Of a stretch of 64,000 bases of DNA, positions 1 to 9,437 are shown in pieces (position 1 is the first letter of the stretch; each line of letters starts with the position of its first letter). Position numbers and translations under genes: made by a program. The DNA is from Thermus thermophilus (GTDB lineage Bacteria > Deinococcota > Deinococci > Deinococcales > Thermaceae): assembly GCF_019974155.1 (NCBI RefSeq), contig NZ_AP025158.1:620001-684000 (forward strand), read 5' to 3'. Below the pieces are notes generated by a model that was not told where the DNA came from, searched no databases, and saw only the letters and a list, made by a program, of their open reading frames with translations.

Positions 1-388
1 GCCCATTGACCCCTTGCCCTCCCTCTCCCGGCTCATGAACAACGGCGTGGGCAAGGGCAAGACCCGGGAGGACCACAAGCAGGTCTCCGACCAGCTCTAC
101 TCCGCCTACGCCAACGGGGTGGACATAAGGAAGCTCGTGGCCATCATCGGCGAGGACGCCCTCACGGAGAACGACCGCCGCTACCTCCAGTTCGCCGACG
201 CCTTTGAGAAGCACTTCATCAACCAGGGGCAGCAGAACCGCTCCATTGAGGAGAGCCTGCAGATCGCCTGGGCCCTCCTCTCCATGCTGCCCCAGGGCGA
301 GCTCAAGCGCATCTCCAAGGACCACATCGGCAAGTACTACGGCCAGAAGCTGGAGGAGATCTGGGGCGCGCCCCAGGCCCTGGACTAG
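1..388 (+). CDS. atpB: V/A-type ATP synthase subunit B, C-terminal part (5' end outside window)
   Basis: Non-catalytic nucleotide-site subunit of the V1 hexamer of the V/A-type rotary ATPase used by Thermus for ATP synthesis at the cytoplasmic face of the membrane. The window opens inside the gene; the reading frame is intact from base 2 to the TAG at 386-388, giving about 128 residues. The segment [19 protein letters not shown] and the ending [12 protein letters not shown] match the C-terminal domain of the B subunit. Subunit D follows after a 10-nt gap, as in the Thermus V-ATPase operon. The identity rests on recognition of this conserved C-terminus and on the neighbour. Confidence 0.95.
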   Translation, partial: PIDPLPSLSRLMNNGVGKGKTREDHKQVSDQLYSAYANGVDIRKLVAIIGEDALTENDRRYLQFADAFEKHFINQGQQNRSIEESLQIAWALLSMLPQGELKRISKDHIGKYYGQKLEEIWGAPQALD

Positions 389-398
389 GGGAGGGTAG

Positions 399-1070
399 AT
401 GAGCCAGGTGAGCCCCACCCGGATGAACCTTCTGCAAAGGCGGGGGCAGCTCCGCCTGGCGCAGAAGGGGGTGGACCTCCTCAAGAAGAAGCGGGACGCC
501 CTGGTGGCCGAGTTCTTCGGCCTGGTGCGGGAGGCCCTGGAGGCCAGGAAGGCCCTGGACCAGGCGGCCAAGGAGGCCTACGCCGCCCTCCTCCTGGCCC
601 AGGCCTTTGACGGGCCGGAGGTGGTGGCGGGGGCGGCCCTCGGGGTTCCGCCCCTCGAGGGGGTGGAGGCGGAGGTGGAGAACGTCTGGGGGAGCAAGGT
701 GCCGAGGCTCAAGGCCGCCTTCCCCGACGGGGCCCTCCTTTCCCCCGTGGGGACCCCGGCCTACACCCTCGAGGCCAGCCGCGCCTTCCGCCGCTACGCC
801 GAGGCCCTGATCCGGGTGGCCAACACCGAAACCCGCTTGAAGAAGATCGGGGAGGAGATCAAGAAGACCACGCGGCGGGTGAACGCCCTGGAGCAGGTGG
901 TGATCCCGGGGATCCGCGCCCAGATCCGCTTCATCCAGCAGGTCCTGGAGCAAAGGGAGCGGGAGGACACCTTCCGCCTCAAGCGCATCAAGGGCAAGAT
1001 TGAGGCCCGGGAGGCCGAGGAGGAGGGCGGCCGGCCCAACCCGCAGCTGGAGATCGGGGCGGGCCTTTAA
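399..1070 (+). CDS. atpD: V/A-type ATP synthase subunit D (central rotor shaft)
   Basis: Subunit D (223 aa) forms the coiled-coil shaft that turns inside the A3B3 ring and couples V1 to the membrane rotor. The start MSQVSPTRMNLLQRRGQL and the long helical N- and C-terminal arms (Lys/Arg/Glu-rich, roughly residues 10-75 and 130-205) are typical of the family, as is the length. The ATG is preceded by GGGGAGGGTAG, a good ribosome-binding site. It is the last gene of the ATPase operon: a strong intrinsic terminator begins 14 nt after its TAA. Confidence 0.95.
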   Translation: MSQVSPTRMNLLQRRGQLRLAQKGVDLLKKKRDALVAEFFGLVREALEARKALDQAAKEAYAALLLAQAFDGPEVVAGAALGVPPLEGVEAEVENVWGSKVPRLKAAFPDGALLSPVGTPAYTLEASRAFRRYAEALIRVANTETRLKKIGEEIKKTTRRVNALEQVVIPGIRAQIRFIQQVLEQREREDTFRLKRIKGKIEAREAEEEGGRPNPQLEIGAGL

Positions 1071-1083
1071 ACCCCCTAGAGGG

Positions 1084-1118
1084 GCCCGGGGAGCTTCAGG
1101 CCCCCCGGGCTTTTTCTT
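1084..1118 (+). terminator. Intrinsic terminator of the V-ATPase operon
   Basis: Perfect 8-bp stem GCCCGGGG (1084-1091) with CCCCGGGC (1103-1110), an 11-nt loop, and then TTTTTCTT (1111-1118). It lies directly after atpD and is a classical rho-independent terminator. Confidence 0.9.
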
Positions 1119-1163
1119 GACTCGGTGCAAGGTCCTGCGGTAGCTTGGACGTGGAGGGTACAA

Positions 1164-2153
1164 ATGAAGCGGCTTATCGCGCTGGTTCTCCTTTTCGCCT
1201 TGGCCCTGGCCCAGGGCCTCGAGGCCTTCTGGAAGGCGGTGGAGGTGCCCGGTGGGGTCTGCGCCGACGGCTCCCCCTACCGCTTCTACGTGAGCCCCGG
1301 GGACCCAAAGAAGGTGGTCATTGACTTCCAGGGGGGCGGGGCCTGCTGGGACCAGGCCACCTGCAACCCCCAAAGCCCCACCTACCGCAAGCGGGTGGAC
1401 GTGCAGGAGCTCTACCTCGCCCAGGGCATCTACAACCGGATGAGCGTGGCCAACCCCTTCTTCGGCTGGACCCACGTCTTCGTCCCCTACTGCACGGGGG
1501 ACCTCCACGTGGGCCGGGCCACGGTGGACTACGGGGGCTTCAAGGTCCACCACCAGGGGGCGCGGAACGCCCAGGCCGCCTTGGAGTACGTCTTCCGCAA
1601 CCACACGAACCCCGAGCGGGTCTTCGTCACGGGGTGCAGCGCCGGGGCCTACGGGGCGGTGCTTTGGGCGGACAAGGTCCTCGCCACCTACAAAAACGCC
1701 CAGATCGCCGTCTGCGGCGACGCCGGGGTGGGGGTGGTCACGGGGGACTTCCCGGGCTTTGCCGTCTGGAACCCGCGCCTCCCCGAGCTTTCCGGCCTCT
1801 CCTCCCCGCCCAAGGTCGCGGAGGTCTACCGCGCCCTGGCCCAGGCCTACCCCAAGGCGGTCCTCGCCCAGTACACCACCCTCTTGGACGGGACCCAGAT
1901 CTACTTCTACGCCCTCATGAAGAAGGAGGCCGCCCCCAGCGAGGCCACGGCCCGGGAGTGGGCCGCTTCGGCCCAGGAGGCCGTCTTAACCCCGTCCCAG
2001 GCGCCCAACTACACCTTCTACCTCGCCCCGGGAGGCCAGCACTGCATCCTCCCCCGGCCCGAGCTCTACACCTTGAAGGTGGGGGAGGTAAGCTTCCTGG
2101 AGTGGCTCAAGGCCCTTGCCGAGGGGAAGACCCCTCCCCGGGTGCGCCCCTGA
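1164..2153 (+). CDS. Secreted pectinacetylesterase / Notum-family serine hydrolase
   Basis: Predicted exported carboxylesterase (329 aa) of the pectinacetylesterase (PAE, CE13/Notum-like) family. A signal peptide MKRLIALVLLFALALAQG is followed by the family block FQGGGACW (residues 55-62, oxyanion region), the nucleophile elbow GCSAG (Ser159) and a C-terminal GGQHC with the presumed catalytic His. The start is ATG at 1164, with GGAGG eight bases upstream; an upstream in-frame codon at 1125 would only add residues before the signal peptide. TTGACT (1117-1122) and TAGCTT (1141-1146) with an 18-bp spacer are a possible promoter overlapping the atpD terminator tail. The true substrate in Thermus is unknown. 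The 3' end overlaps the opposing gene by 47 bp. Confidence 0.8.
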   Translation: MKRLIALVLLFALALAQGLEAFWKAVEVPGGVCADGSPYRFYVSPGDPKKVVIDFQGGGACWDQATCNPQSPTYRKRVDVQELYLAQGIYNRMSVANPFFGWTHVFVPYCTGDLHVGRATVDYGGFKVHHQGARNAQAALEYVFRNHTNPERVFVTGCSAGAYGAVLWADKVLATYKNAQIAVCGDAGVGVVTGDFPGFAVWNPRLPELSGLSSPPKVAEVYRALAQAYPKAVLAQYTTLLDGTQIYFYALMKKEAAPSEATAREWAASAQEAVLTPSQAPNYTFYLAPGGQHCILPRPELYTLKVGEVSFLEWLKALAEGKTPPRVRP

Positions 2154-2880
2154 GGCCGAAGGCGGCGAACCAGGACTTAAGCTCCGGGTAAAGCTCTAGG
2201 AGAAGGCGGTGGCCCTTCTTGCGGTCCAGGGGGGCCGCCGCCAAAAAGGCCTTAAGGAGGCGGTCTTGGTCCTTCTGCCGAAGCTCCTCCGCCTTCAGGG
2301 TGAAGTGGGCCTGGAACCAGAGGGCGCTTTCCAGGCCGCCCCGCCTCCCCTCGTAGGCGGAGAGGCTCCGCTTTTGGGGCTTCAGCCCCGAGAGGTACCG
2401 GCTCCAGGCGAGAAGGGTTTCCAGGAGGTCTTTTTGGGGCGCAAGGCCCAGGAGGAAGAGGTAGTTGGCGAAGAACTCGTCCAGCCACCGGGCCCCCGTG
2501 CGGAGCCTCCAGGCCACCTGGACGGCGTGGGCGTACTCGTGTCCCAGGTTGAGGTCCAAGAAGGCCGGGATCTCTCCCGGAGGCGGCCCCAGGGGGAGGA
2601 GGACCTCCCTCAGGCGGTGGAGGAGCCTTTCCGGGTAGGCGAGGGGGGCGTAGACGGAAAGCCCTTCGGGCCCCGCGTGCTGGAAGGGGAGGCCGTAGGG
2701 GTAGGGAAGCCTCGCCCGCCAGTCCTTCTCCGAGAGGACGAAGAGGCGCACCGGGGGGAGGGGAGCATAGCGGACGTAGACCTCCCTTAGGGAGAGGAGG
2801 TAGTCCTGGAGGGCCTTGGCCCTTAGGGCCCCGCCCTCGGAGAAGAAGGCGGGGAGGTGGGGGTGGGGGAGGGCCCGCAT
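2107..2880 (-). CDS. Putative gluzincin-type metallopeptidase (HExxH protein)
   Basis: 257-residue protein that I do not recognise as a named family. Residues 114-118 are HEYAH (HExxH) and an acidic residue in DEFFANY (E135) lies about 17 residues after the second His, the spacing of the third zinc ligand in gluzincins. No signal peptide is visible. It is translationally coupled to recG upstream (TGATG, one-base overlap), so it is probably co-transcribed with it. Its 3' end overlaps the convergent pectinacetylesterase-like gene by 47 bp. A zinc-peptidase function is inferred from the motif only; the protein could be a non-peptidase of the same fold. Confidence 0.6.
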   Translation of the reverse strand: MRALPHPHLPAFFSEGGALRAKALQDYLLSLREVYVRYAPLPPVRLFVLSEKDWRARLPYPYGLPFQHAGPEGLSVYAPLAYPERLLHRLREVLLPLGPPPGEIPAFLDLNLGHEYAHAVQVAWRLRTGARWLDEFFANYLFLLGLAPQKDLLETLLAWSRYLSGLKPQKRSLSAYEGRRGGLESALWFQAHFTLKAEELRQKDQDRLLKAFLAAAPLDRKKGHRLLLELYPELKSWFAAFGLRGAPGEGSSPRQGP

Positions 2881-5189
2881 CAGATCACTTCCCGGAAGCC
2901 CACCCGCTCCGCCTGGGCCCTGAGCTCCTCCTTGAGGGCCCGATGCTCGGGGAGGTCCAGGGTGGGGTCCTTCTCCACGATGGCCTTGGCCAGGGCCCGG
3001 GCCTTCTCAATGATCCCCGTGTCCTCGGCGAGGTCGCCGAGCCTGAGCTCGGGGTACCCGGACTGCCGCGTGCCGCGAAGCTCCCCGGGTCCCCTGAGCT
3101 TCAGGTCCATCTCGGCGATGTAAAAGCCGTCCGTGGACTCCTCCAGGATCTTGAGGCGCTTCAGGGTCTTCGGGCCCGCCTCTCCCGCGAGGAAGATGGC
3201 GTAGCCCTGTAGCCCCCCTCGGCCCACCCGGCCCCTTAGCTGGTGGAGCTGGGCGAGGCCGAAGCGCTCGGCGTTTTCCACGATGATGAGGGTGGCCCTG
3301 GGGATGTCCACCCCCACCTCCACCACGGTGGTGGAGACCAATAGGTCGTAGTCCCCCCGCCGGAAGGCCTCCATGACCTCGTCCTTCTCCCGGGCGGGCA
3401 TCCTCCCGTGGAGGAGGGCCAGGCGCACCCCGGGGAGGAGGCCTTTAAGCTCCTCGTAGAGGGTGGTGGCCGCCTTGAGGTCCAGCTCCTCGCTCTCCTC
3501 AATGGCCGGGGCCACCACGAAGACCTGGTGGCCCTTCCTCACCTCCTCCCGGGCGAAGGCGTAGGCCTGGAGGCGGAGGCGGTGGGGGAGGACCTTGGTC
3601 TTCACCGGGGTCCTTCCGGGAGGCATCTCGTCCAGGACGCTCACCTCCAGGTCCCCGTAGAGGGTTAAGGCCAGGGAGCGGGGGATGGGGGTGGCGGACA
3701 TGACGAGGACGTCCGGCGGCGTCTGGGCCAGCTTGAGGAGGGCCCGGCGCTGCAGGACCCCAAAGCGGTGCTCCTCGTCCACCACGGCGAGGCCCAGGTC
3801 CCTAAACCCCACCCCCTCCTGGATGAGGGCGTGGGTGCCCACGGCCACCTGGGCCTCCCCCGAGAGGAGGCGGGCCAGGGCGGCCTCCTTCTCCTTGGCG
3901 GTCATGGAGCCCAGGAGGAGCTCCACCCTCACCCCCAAGGGGAAGAGGTAGCGGGTGAGGTTCTGGTAGTGCTGCCGGGCCAGGATCTCCGTGGGGGCCA
4001 TGAGGGCCCCTTGGGCCCCGTTTTGGGCGGCCAGGAAGAGGGCGAAGGCCGCCACCACCGTCTTCCCCGAGCCCACGTCCCCCTGGAGGAGGCGGGCCAT
4101 CTGGCGGGGGCTTTGCATGTCCTTGGCGATCTCCCCCATGACCCTCTCCTGGGCCCGGGTGAGGGGGAAGGGAAGGGCCTTCTTGAAGGCCTCCACCCAG
4201 GCCGCCTCCACCCGGAAGCTCCGGCCGAGCACCGGCCCTCCCGCCTCCAGGAGGGCCTTGAGTTCCAGGAGGAGGTACTCGTCAAACTTCAGGCGGAGGA
4301 GGGCCCGCTTCAGGGCCTCCTCGTCCTCGGGGAAGTGGATGTGCCTTAGGGCCTCGGCGTAGGGCATGAGGCCCAGGCCCTCCCGGTAGGCCTCCAGGGG
4401 GTCGGGGAGGGGGAGGGCGAGCTCCAGGGCCTTGTGGACGGTGCGGCGGAGGAAGGCCTGGCTGATTCCCTCCTTGGCGGGGTAGATGGGGACGATCCGC
4501 CCGGTGGAGAGGGACTCGGTGCCCTCGTCCTCAAAGTGCTCCACGTAAAGGAGGACCCCGTTTCGCCGCCCCACCCTCCCGGTGACGATGAGGGTGGCCC
4601 CCTCCTCAATCTGGGAGAGGACCCAGGGCTGGTTGAACCAGACCAGGGTGAGGCGCCACCCCCAGGCGTCCTGGGCCTTCACCTGGACGAGCTGCATCCC
4701 CTTCCTGGGAGTCTTGACGAGCTCCTTGGCGAGGACCTTCACCGCCAGGGTGGCCTTCTGCCCCTCCTCCAGGTAGCGCACCCCCGGGAGGGCCCGGCGG
4801 TCCTCGTAGCGGCGGGGGTAGTTGTGGAGCACGTCCCGCACCGTGCGCAGGCCGAGCTCGGAAAGCTTCCTCCGGCTTTGCGGGGGGGCGAGGAGGTGGG
4901 CGGGGTCGGAGGGGGCAAGCCTCCTGGGGGAGGCCTGCGCCTGGCCCTGAGGGGGGTTCTGGTCTTCCAGGAGGCGGAGGGCTTCTTGCAAGACCCGCTT
5001 CCGCTCCTCCGGGGGCCTTTCCCCGTAGCCTCGGAAGAGCTCCAGGAGCTTGGGGAAGGGGCGGGCGAGGTTCTGCACCAAGGCCTCGAGGCCCCCCACC
5101 ACCACCCGGTCCCTGGCCCCGTCCTGGAGCTCCCGGAGAAGGGGCCTGAGGAGCCTGGCCTTGAGCTCCTCTTGCGTCACGCCTTCCAT
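2880..5189 (-). CDS. recG: ATP-dependent DNA helicase RecG
   Basis: RecG (769 aa) remodels stalled forks and branch-migrates Holliday junctions. An N-terminal extension precedes the OB-fold wedge domain (about residues 150-240). Helicase motifs are clear: GDVGSGKT (motif I), DEEH with RFGV (motif II), SATPIPR (motif III), and QLRGRVGRG (motif VI) in the second RecA lobe, followed by the C-terminal TRG-like region. The ATG is only 15 nt from the GTG of the divergent M16 gene, so both promoters must overlap coding or start regions. The HExxH gene follows immediately. Confidence 0.96.
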   Translation of the reverse strand: MEGVTQEELKARLLRPLLRELQDGARDRVVVGGLEALVQNLARPFPKLLELFRGYGERPPEERKRVLQEALRLLEDQNPPQGQAQASPRRLAPSDPAHLLAPPQSRRKLSELGLRTVRDVLHNYPRRYEDRRALPGVRYLEEGQKATLAVKVLAKELVKTPRKGMQLVQVKAQDAWGWRLTLVWFNQPWVLSQIEEGATLIVTGRVGRRNGVLLYVEHFEDEGTESLSTGRIVPIYPAKEGISQAFLRRTVHKALELALPLPDPLEAYREGLGLMPYAEALRHIHFPEDEEALKRALLRLKFDEYLLLELKALLEAGGPVLGRSFRVEAAWVEAFKKALPFPLTRAQERVMGEIAKDMQSPRQMARLLQGDVGSGKTVVAAFALFLAAQNGAQGALMAPTEILARQHYQNLTRYLFPLGVRVELLLGSMTAKEKEAALARLLSGEAQVAVGTHALIQEGVGFRDLGLAVVDEEHRFGVLQRRALLKLAQTPPDVLVMSATPIPRSLALTLYGDLEVSVLDEMPPGRTPVKTKVLPHRLRLQAYAFAREEVRKGHQVFVVAPAIEESEELDLKAATTLYEELKGLLPGVRLALLHGRMPAREKDEVMEAFRRGDYDLLVSTTVVEVGVDIPRATLIIVENAERFGLAQLHQLRGRVGRGGLQGYAIFLAGEAGPKTLKRLKILEESTDGFYIAEMDLKLRGPGELRGTRQSGYPELRLGDLAEDTGIIEKARALAKAIVEKDPTLDLPEHRALKEELRAQAERVGFREVI

Positions 5190-5204
5190 GATACCCTTAG
5201 GCCT

Positions 5205-6416
5205 GTGAGCCGCGTGGAGCGCCTACCCAACGGCCTGGTGGTGGCCCTGGAGGAGCGGGACTTTCCCGGGGTCGCCTTCCAGCTTCTGGTCCCCGCCGGG
5301 GCGGTGAACGACCCCGAGGGGATGGAGGGGGCGGCCGCCCTCCTCGAGGGGTGGCTCTGGAAGGGGGCGGGGGACCTGGACGCCAGGGCCCTGGCCCAGG
5401 CCTTAGACGCCCTGGGGGTGCGGCGGAATAGCGGGGCGGGCCTGGAGTACACCGCCTTCGCCGCCGCCTTCCTCCCCGAGGTCCTGGAGGAGGTCTTCCG
5501 CCTCTACGCCCTCCTCCTCACGAGGCCCCGCCTCCCCGAGGAGGGCCTGGAGGCGGTGCGGTCCGTGGCCCTCCAGGCCCTCCTCTCCCTGGAGGACCAG
5601 CCCGCAAGGAAGCTCCTTTCTGAGCTTCGCCGGAAGGTCTTCCGCTCCCCCCACGGGCGCGAGCCCCTGGGCCGGGAGGAGGCCCTGAAGGGGGCGAGGG
5701 CCGAGGCCCTGAAGGCGGACTACCGGAGGCGCTACACCCCCAAAGGGGCCATCCTCGCCGTGGCGGGAGGGGTTTCCTGGGAGCGGCTTCGCGCCGCCCT
5801 CGAGCCCTTCCTCGCCTGGGAGGGGGAGGAGGCCTATTACCCTGCCCCGGAGCTTTCCGAGCCCCACCGCTTCGTCCTCAGGAGGCCCACGGCCCAGGTG
5901 CAGATCGGCCTTGCCTACCCCGACGTGGGCCCCGAGGACCCGGGCTTCTACGCCGCAAGGCTTGCCCTGGAGGTCCTCTCCGGGGGGATGAGTAGCCGCC
6001 TCTTCACCGAGGTGCGGGAGAAGCGGGGCCTGGTCTACGCCGTGAGCGCCTTCCCCGCGGGGGTCAAGGGCCGGGGCCTCCTCATGGCCTACGCCGGGAC
6101 CACCAAGGAGCGGGCGGGGGAGACCCTGGAGGTGCTTCGCGCCGAGGTGGAGCGCCTGGCCGAGGGGGTGACGGAGGAGGAGCTTTCCCGGGCCAAGGTG
6201 GGCCTGAAGACCGCCTTGGTGATGGCGGACGAGTCCATCAGGAGCCGCGCCGCCTCCATGGCCCGGGACCTCTACATGCTGGGGAGGGTGCGCCCCCTTT
6301 CCGAGATTGAGGCCGCCATTGAGGGGACGGGCCTCGAGGCGGTGAACGCGTTCCTCAAGGCCCACCCCTACCGGGACCCCTGGGTGGGGCTTTTGGGGGA
6401 GGTGGAGGATGTTTAG
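5205..6416 (+). CDS. M16 peptidase family, catalytically silent partner subunit
   Basis: 403-residue M16 (pitrilysin/processing-peptidase) homologue starting at GTG 5205, with TACCCT (5192-5197) as a leaderless -10 seven nt before it. The fold signature is present (RLPNGLVVALEE start, LSGGMSSRLFTEVREKRGLVYAVSAF in the second domain), but the zinc site HxxEH is replaced by AALLEGW near residue 47, so it cannot bind catalytic zinc. The next gene overlaps by 8 bp and is an intact M16 enzyme, which suggests an obligate heterodimer, as known for a Thermus M16 pair. It keeps the glycine-rich Arg/Tyr region that helps bind substrate in non-catalytic M16 subunits. Confidence 0.9.
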   Translation: MSRVERLPNGLVVALEERDFPGVAFQLLVPAGAVNDPEGMEGAAALLEGWLWKGAGDLDARALAQALDALGVRRNSGAGLEYTAFAAAFLPEVLEEVFRLYALLLTRPRLPEEGLEAVRSVALQALLSLEDQPARKLLSELRRKVFRSPHGREPLGREEALKGARAEALKADYRRRYTPKGAILAVAGGVSWERLRAALEPFLAWEGEEAYYPAPELSEPHRFVLRRPTAQVQIGLAYPDVGPEDPGFYAARLALEVLSGGMSSRLFTEVREKRGLVYAVSAFPAGVKGRGLLMAYAGTTKERAGETLEVLRAEVERLAEGVTEEELSRAKVGLKTALVMADESIRSRAASMARDLYMLGRVRPLSEIEAAIEGTGLEAVNAFLKAHPYRDPWVGLLGEVEDV

Positions 6417-7629
6417 GGAAGCCGAGCTCAAAAACGGCCTTCGGGTCATCGCCGAGGTGGTGCCGGGGGCGCGGAGCGTGGCCCTGGGCTACTTCGTGAA
6501 GACGGGGGCCCGGGACGAGACCAAGGAGGAGAGCGGGGTGAGCCACTTCCTGGAGCACATGGTCTTCAAGGGCCCCGAGGACATGGACGCCCTCGCCGTG
6601 AACCGGGCCTTTGACCGGATGGGGGCCCAGTACAACGCCTTCACCTCCGAGGAGGCCACCGTCTACTACGGGGCGGTCCTCCCCGAGTTCGCCTACGACC
6701 TCCTCGGCCTCTTTTCCAAGCTCCTCCGCCCCGCCCTCCGGGAGGAGGACTTCCAGACGGAAAAGCGGGTGATCCTGGAGGAGATCGCCCGCTACCAGGA
6801 CCGCCCGGGCTTCATGGCCTACGAGTGGGCCCGCGCCCGCTTCTTCCAGGGGCACCCCTTGGGGAATAGCGTCCTGGGGACGCGGGAGAGCATCACCGCC
6901 CTCACCCGGGAAGGGATGGCGGCCTACCACAGGAGGCGCTACCTGCCCAAAAACATGGTCCTCGCCGCCACGGGGCGGGTGGACTTTGACCGCCTCCTCG
7001 CCGAGGCCGAGCGCCTCACCGAGGCCTGGCCCGAGGGCGAGGCGGAAAGGGCCTACCCGCCCTTAGTCCCCGCCTTCGGGGTGGAGGAGCGCCCCTACGA
7101 GAAGGCCCGGGCCCTCTACCTGGTGGCCCTTTTCCCGGGGGTCGCCTACCAGGAGGAGGCCCGCTTCCCCGGCCAGGTCCTCGCCCACCTCCTGGGGGAG
7201 GAGGGCTCGGGCCGGCTCCACTTCGCCCTGGTGGACAAAGGCCTCGCCGAGGTGGCCTCCTTCGGCCTCGAGGAGGCCGACCGGGCCGGGACCTTCCACG
7301 CCTACCTTCAGGCGGACCCCGCCCGCAAGGGGGAGGTCCTGGCCGTCCTCCAGGAGGAGCTTGCCCGCCTGGGGCGGGAGGGCGTGGGGGAGGAGGAGGT
7401 GGAACGGGCCAAGACCCCCCTCGCCACGGGCCTCGTCTTCGCCGGGGAGACCCCCATGCAGCGGCTTTTCCACCTGGGGATGGAGTACCTCTACACCGGG
7501 CGCTACCTCTCCTTGGAGGAGGTGAAGGCCAGGGTCCAAAGGGTCACCTCCCGGGAGGTGAACGCCCTTCTGGAGCGGGGCTTCCTGGAGGAGGGGCTTT
7601 ACTACCTGGTCCTCCCCCATGGAGCCTAG
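6409..7629 (+). CDS. M16 peptidase family, catalytic zinc subunit
   Basis: 406-residue zinc peptidase. The inverted zinc motif HFLEH (around residues 45-49, in [13 protein letters not shown]) and the downstream acidic ligand region ([14 protein letters not shown]-like, here [17 protein letters not shown]) are intact. The second domain has lost the glycine-rich SSRLF/REKRGL loop, which is supplied by the upstream partner. This gives the complementary architecture of mitochondrial processing peptidase alpha/beta. The start ATG lies inside the last codons of the partner gene (8-bp overlap), ensuring coupled translation. The EamA gene overlaps its 3' end by 11 bp. The physiological substrate is unknown. 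Confidence 0.93.
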   Translation: MFREAELKNGLRVIAEVVPGARSVALGYFVKTGARDETKEESGVSHFLEHMVFKGPEDMDALAVNRAFDRMGAQYNAFTSEEATVYYGAVLPEFAYDLLGLFSKLLRPALREEDFQTEKRVILEEIARYQDRPGFMAYEWARARFFQGHPLGNSVLGTRESITALTREGMAAYHRRRYLPKNMVLAATGRVDFDRLLAEAERLTEAWPEGEAERAYPPLVPAFGVEERPYEKARALYLVALFPGVAYQEEARFPGQVLAHLLGEEGSGRLHFALVDKGLAEVASFGLEEADRAGTFHAYLQADPARKGEVLAVLQEELARLGREGVGEEEVERAKTPLATGLVFAGETPMQRLFHLGMEYLYTGRYLSLEEVKARVQRVTSREVNALLERGFLEEGLYYLVLPHGA

Positions 7630-8473
7630 GGCCTTAGGGGCGGCCCTCCTCACCCTCCTCTTTTGGGCGAGCGCCTTCGCCGCGATCCGGGCAGGGCTTG
7701 GGGGCCTAAAGCCCGGTCACCTCGTCCTCCTGCGCTTCCTGGTGGCGGGGGCCCTTCTCCTCCTCTACGCCCGCCTCCGGGGGCTTTCGCCCCCCAGGCG
7801 GGAGGACCTGCCCCGGCTCTTCCTCCTCGGGTTCTTGGGCATCACCGTCTACCACACCGCCTTGGTCTACGGGGAGCTTACGGTGAGCGCGGGGGCCGCA
7901 AGCCTTCTCATCGCCACGGGGCCCGTCTTCACCGCGCTCCTCTCCCACCTCCTCCTGGGGGAAAGGCTTGGGAGGCGGGGGGTTTTGGGCTTCGGCCTCG
8001 CCTTTTTGGGCTCCGCCCTCATCGCCTTCGGGGAGGGGGGCGGGGTGGGGCTTAGCCCCGGGGCGCTTCTCGTCCTCCTCGCCGCCCTCTCCACCTCCTT
8101 CTACTTCGTCCTGCAAAAGCCCCTCTTCGGCCGCTACGGGAGCGAGGAGATGACCGTCTACACCCTGCTTCTCGGCACCCTGCCCCTTTTCGTCTTCCTC
8201 CCGGGGCTTCCCGAGGCCTTGAGGGAGGCGCCGAGGCCCGCCCTCCTCGCCGCGCTTTACCTCGGGGTCTTCCCCGGGGCTTTGGCCTACCTCACCTGGA
8301 CCTACGCCCTCTCCCGCACCCCGGCCTCCCGCCTCGCCTCCTTCCTCTACCTCTCGCCCCCCTTGGCCGTCCTCATCGCCTACCTGTGGCTTGGGGAGGT
8401 GCCCTCCCCCCTTTCCCTCCTGGGCGGGGGGGTCGCCCTCCTCGGGGTCCTCCTGGTGAACCTCAGGGCGTAG
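7619..8473 (+). CDS. EamA/DMT-family membrane transporter
   Basis: 284-residue inner-membrane protein with ten predicted hydrophobic helices in two EamA repeats, for example [18 protein letters not shown] at the N-terminus and [18 protein letters not shown] in the second repeat. The length and the GLEAxP/LGExP-type end of each repeat are typical of drug/metabolite exporters. The substrate cannot be told from sequence. Its start overlaps the end of the M16 catalytic subunit, so it belongs to that operon. Confidence 0.88.
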   Translation: MEPRALGAALLTLLFWASAFAAIRAGLGGLKPGHLVLLRFLVAGALLLLYARLRGLSPPRREDLPRLFLLGFLGITVYHTALVYGELTVSAGAASLLIATGPVFTALLSHLLLGERLGRRGVLGFGLAFLGSALIAFGEGGGVGLSPGALLVLLAALSTSFYFVLQKPLFGRYGSEEMTVYTLLLGTLPLFVFLPGLPEALREAPRPALLAALYLGVFPGALAYLTWTYALSRTPASRLASFLYLSPPLAVLIAYLWLGEVPSPLSLLGGGVALLGVLLVNLRA

Positions 8474-8493
8474 AATGGGCCGGGGTGAGCGCC

Positions 8494-9366
8494 ATGGAGG
8501 TCAAGCGGATCGGCGTGGTGGGCGCGGGGCAGATGGGAAGCGGCATCGCCCAGGTGGCGGCAAGCGCAGGCTACGAGGTGGTCCTGGTGGACGTGGCCGA
8601 GGGCTTCCTGGAAAGGGGCCTCGCCGCCATAAGGCGCTCTTTGGGCAAGTTCCTGGAGAAGGGGAAGATCACCCAGGAGGCCCACGACGAGGCCCTGGGG
8701 CGGATCCGGACGAGCCTGAGCCTCGAGGCCCTAAAGGACGCCGACCTCATCGTGGAGGCCATCGTGGAGGACGAGGGGGAGAAGCGGCGGCTCTTTGAGC
8801 GCCTGGGGGCCCTGGCCAAGCCCGAGGCCATCCTCGCCAGCAACACCAGCTCCATCCCCATCACCGCCCTCGCCCGCTCCTCGGGGCGGCCGGAGCGCTT
8901 CATCGGCATGCACTTTTTCAACCCCGTGCCCCTCATGCCCCTCGTGGAGGTGATCCGGGGGGAGCTCACCTCTGAGGAAACCCGGGACGTGGTGGTGGAG
9001 GTGGCGAGGCGCATGGGGAAGACCCCCCTCGAGGTCCAGGACTACCCCGGCTTCGTCTCCAACCGCCTCCTTATGCCCATGATCAACGAGGCCATAGAGG
9101 CCCTCCGCGAGGGGGTGGCCACCAAGGAGGCCATTGACGGCATCATGCGCCTGGGGATGAACCACCCCATGGGGCCCTTGGAGCTTGCCGACTTCATCGG
9201 CCTGGACACCTGCCTCGCCATCATGGAGGTGCTCCACCGGGGCTTTGGGGACGACAAGTACCGGCCTTCCCCCCTCCTTCGCCGCATGGTCCAGGCGGGG
9301 CTTTTGGGCCGCAAGACGGGGCGGGGCTTTTACACCTACGACGAGAAGGGGAACAAGGTGGGCTGA
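8494..9366 (+). CDS. hbd: 3-hydroxybutyryl-CoA dehydrogenase
   Basis: NAD(P)-dependent 3-hydroxyacyl-CoA dehydrogenase, 290 aa. The N-terminal Rossmann motif is GAGQMGSG, the catalytic block is [17 protein letters not shown] (His of the His-Glu pair), the mid-section [18 protein letters not shown] is conserved, and the ending GRGFYTYDE is typical. The single-domain length fits the butyryl-CoA-type enzyme rather than a multifunctional beta-oxidation protein. I chose ATG 8494 because the Rossmann strand starts there; GTG 8485 would add three residues. It follows the EamA gene by 20 nt. Confidence 0.93.
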   Translation: MEVKRIGVVGAGQMGSGIAQVAASAGYEVVLVDVAEGFLERGLAAIRRSLGKFLEKGKITQEAHDEALGRIRTSLSLEALKDADLIVEAIVEDEGEKRRLFERLGALAKPEAILASNTSSIPITALARSSGRPERFIGMHFFNPVPLMPLVEVIRGELTSEETRDVVVEVARRMGKTPLEVQDYPGFVSNRLLMPMINEAIEALREGVATKEAIDGIMRLGMNHPMGPLELADFIGLDTCLAIMEVLHRGFGDDKYRPSPLLRRMVQAGLLGRKTGRGFYTYDEKGNKVG

Positions 9367-9425
9367 GCGCCCTGCGCGGGGGCCCCGAAAGGGCTTCGCT
9401 CTGGAAACTCTTCCAAGCCAGGGGG

Positions 9426-9431
9426 TATACT
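9426..9431 (+). promoter_or_regulatory. -10 element of leaderless malQ promoter
   Basis: TATACT at 9426-9431 is followed by the malQ ATG at 9438, six nt later, so transcription should begin at or next to the start codon. The -35 region (about 9402-9407, TGGAAA) is weak. No Shine-Dalgarno sequence precedes the ATG. Confidence 0.7.
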
Positions 9432-9437
9432 GGGGCC

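Noticed and set aside
303-1604. Long minus-strand open frame (over 400 codons) opposite atpD and the esterase
   Set aside because: It is Gly/Leu/Pro/His-rich, the typical shadow of GC-rich coding DNA, and overlaps two clear genes.
9367-9400. Possible terminator after hbd (GCCCT with AGGGC)
   Set aside because: Five-base stem, long loop and no T run; too weak to call.
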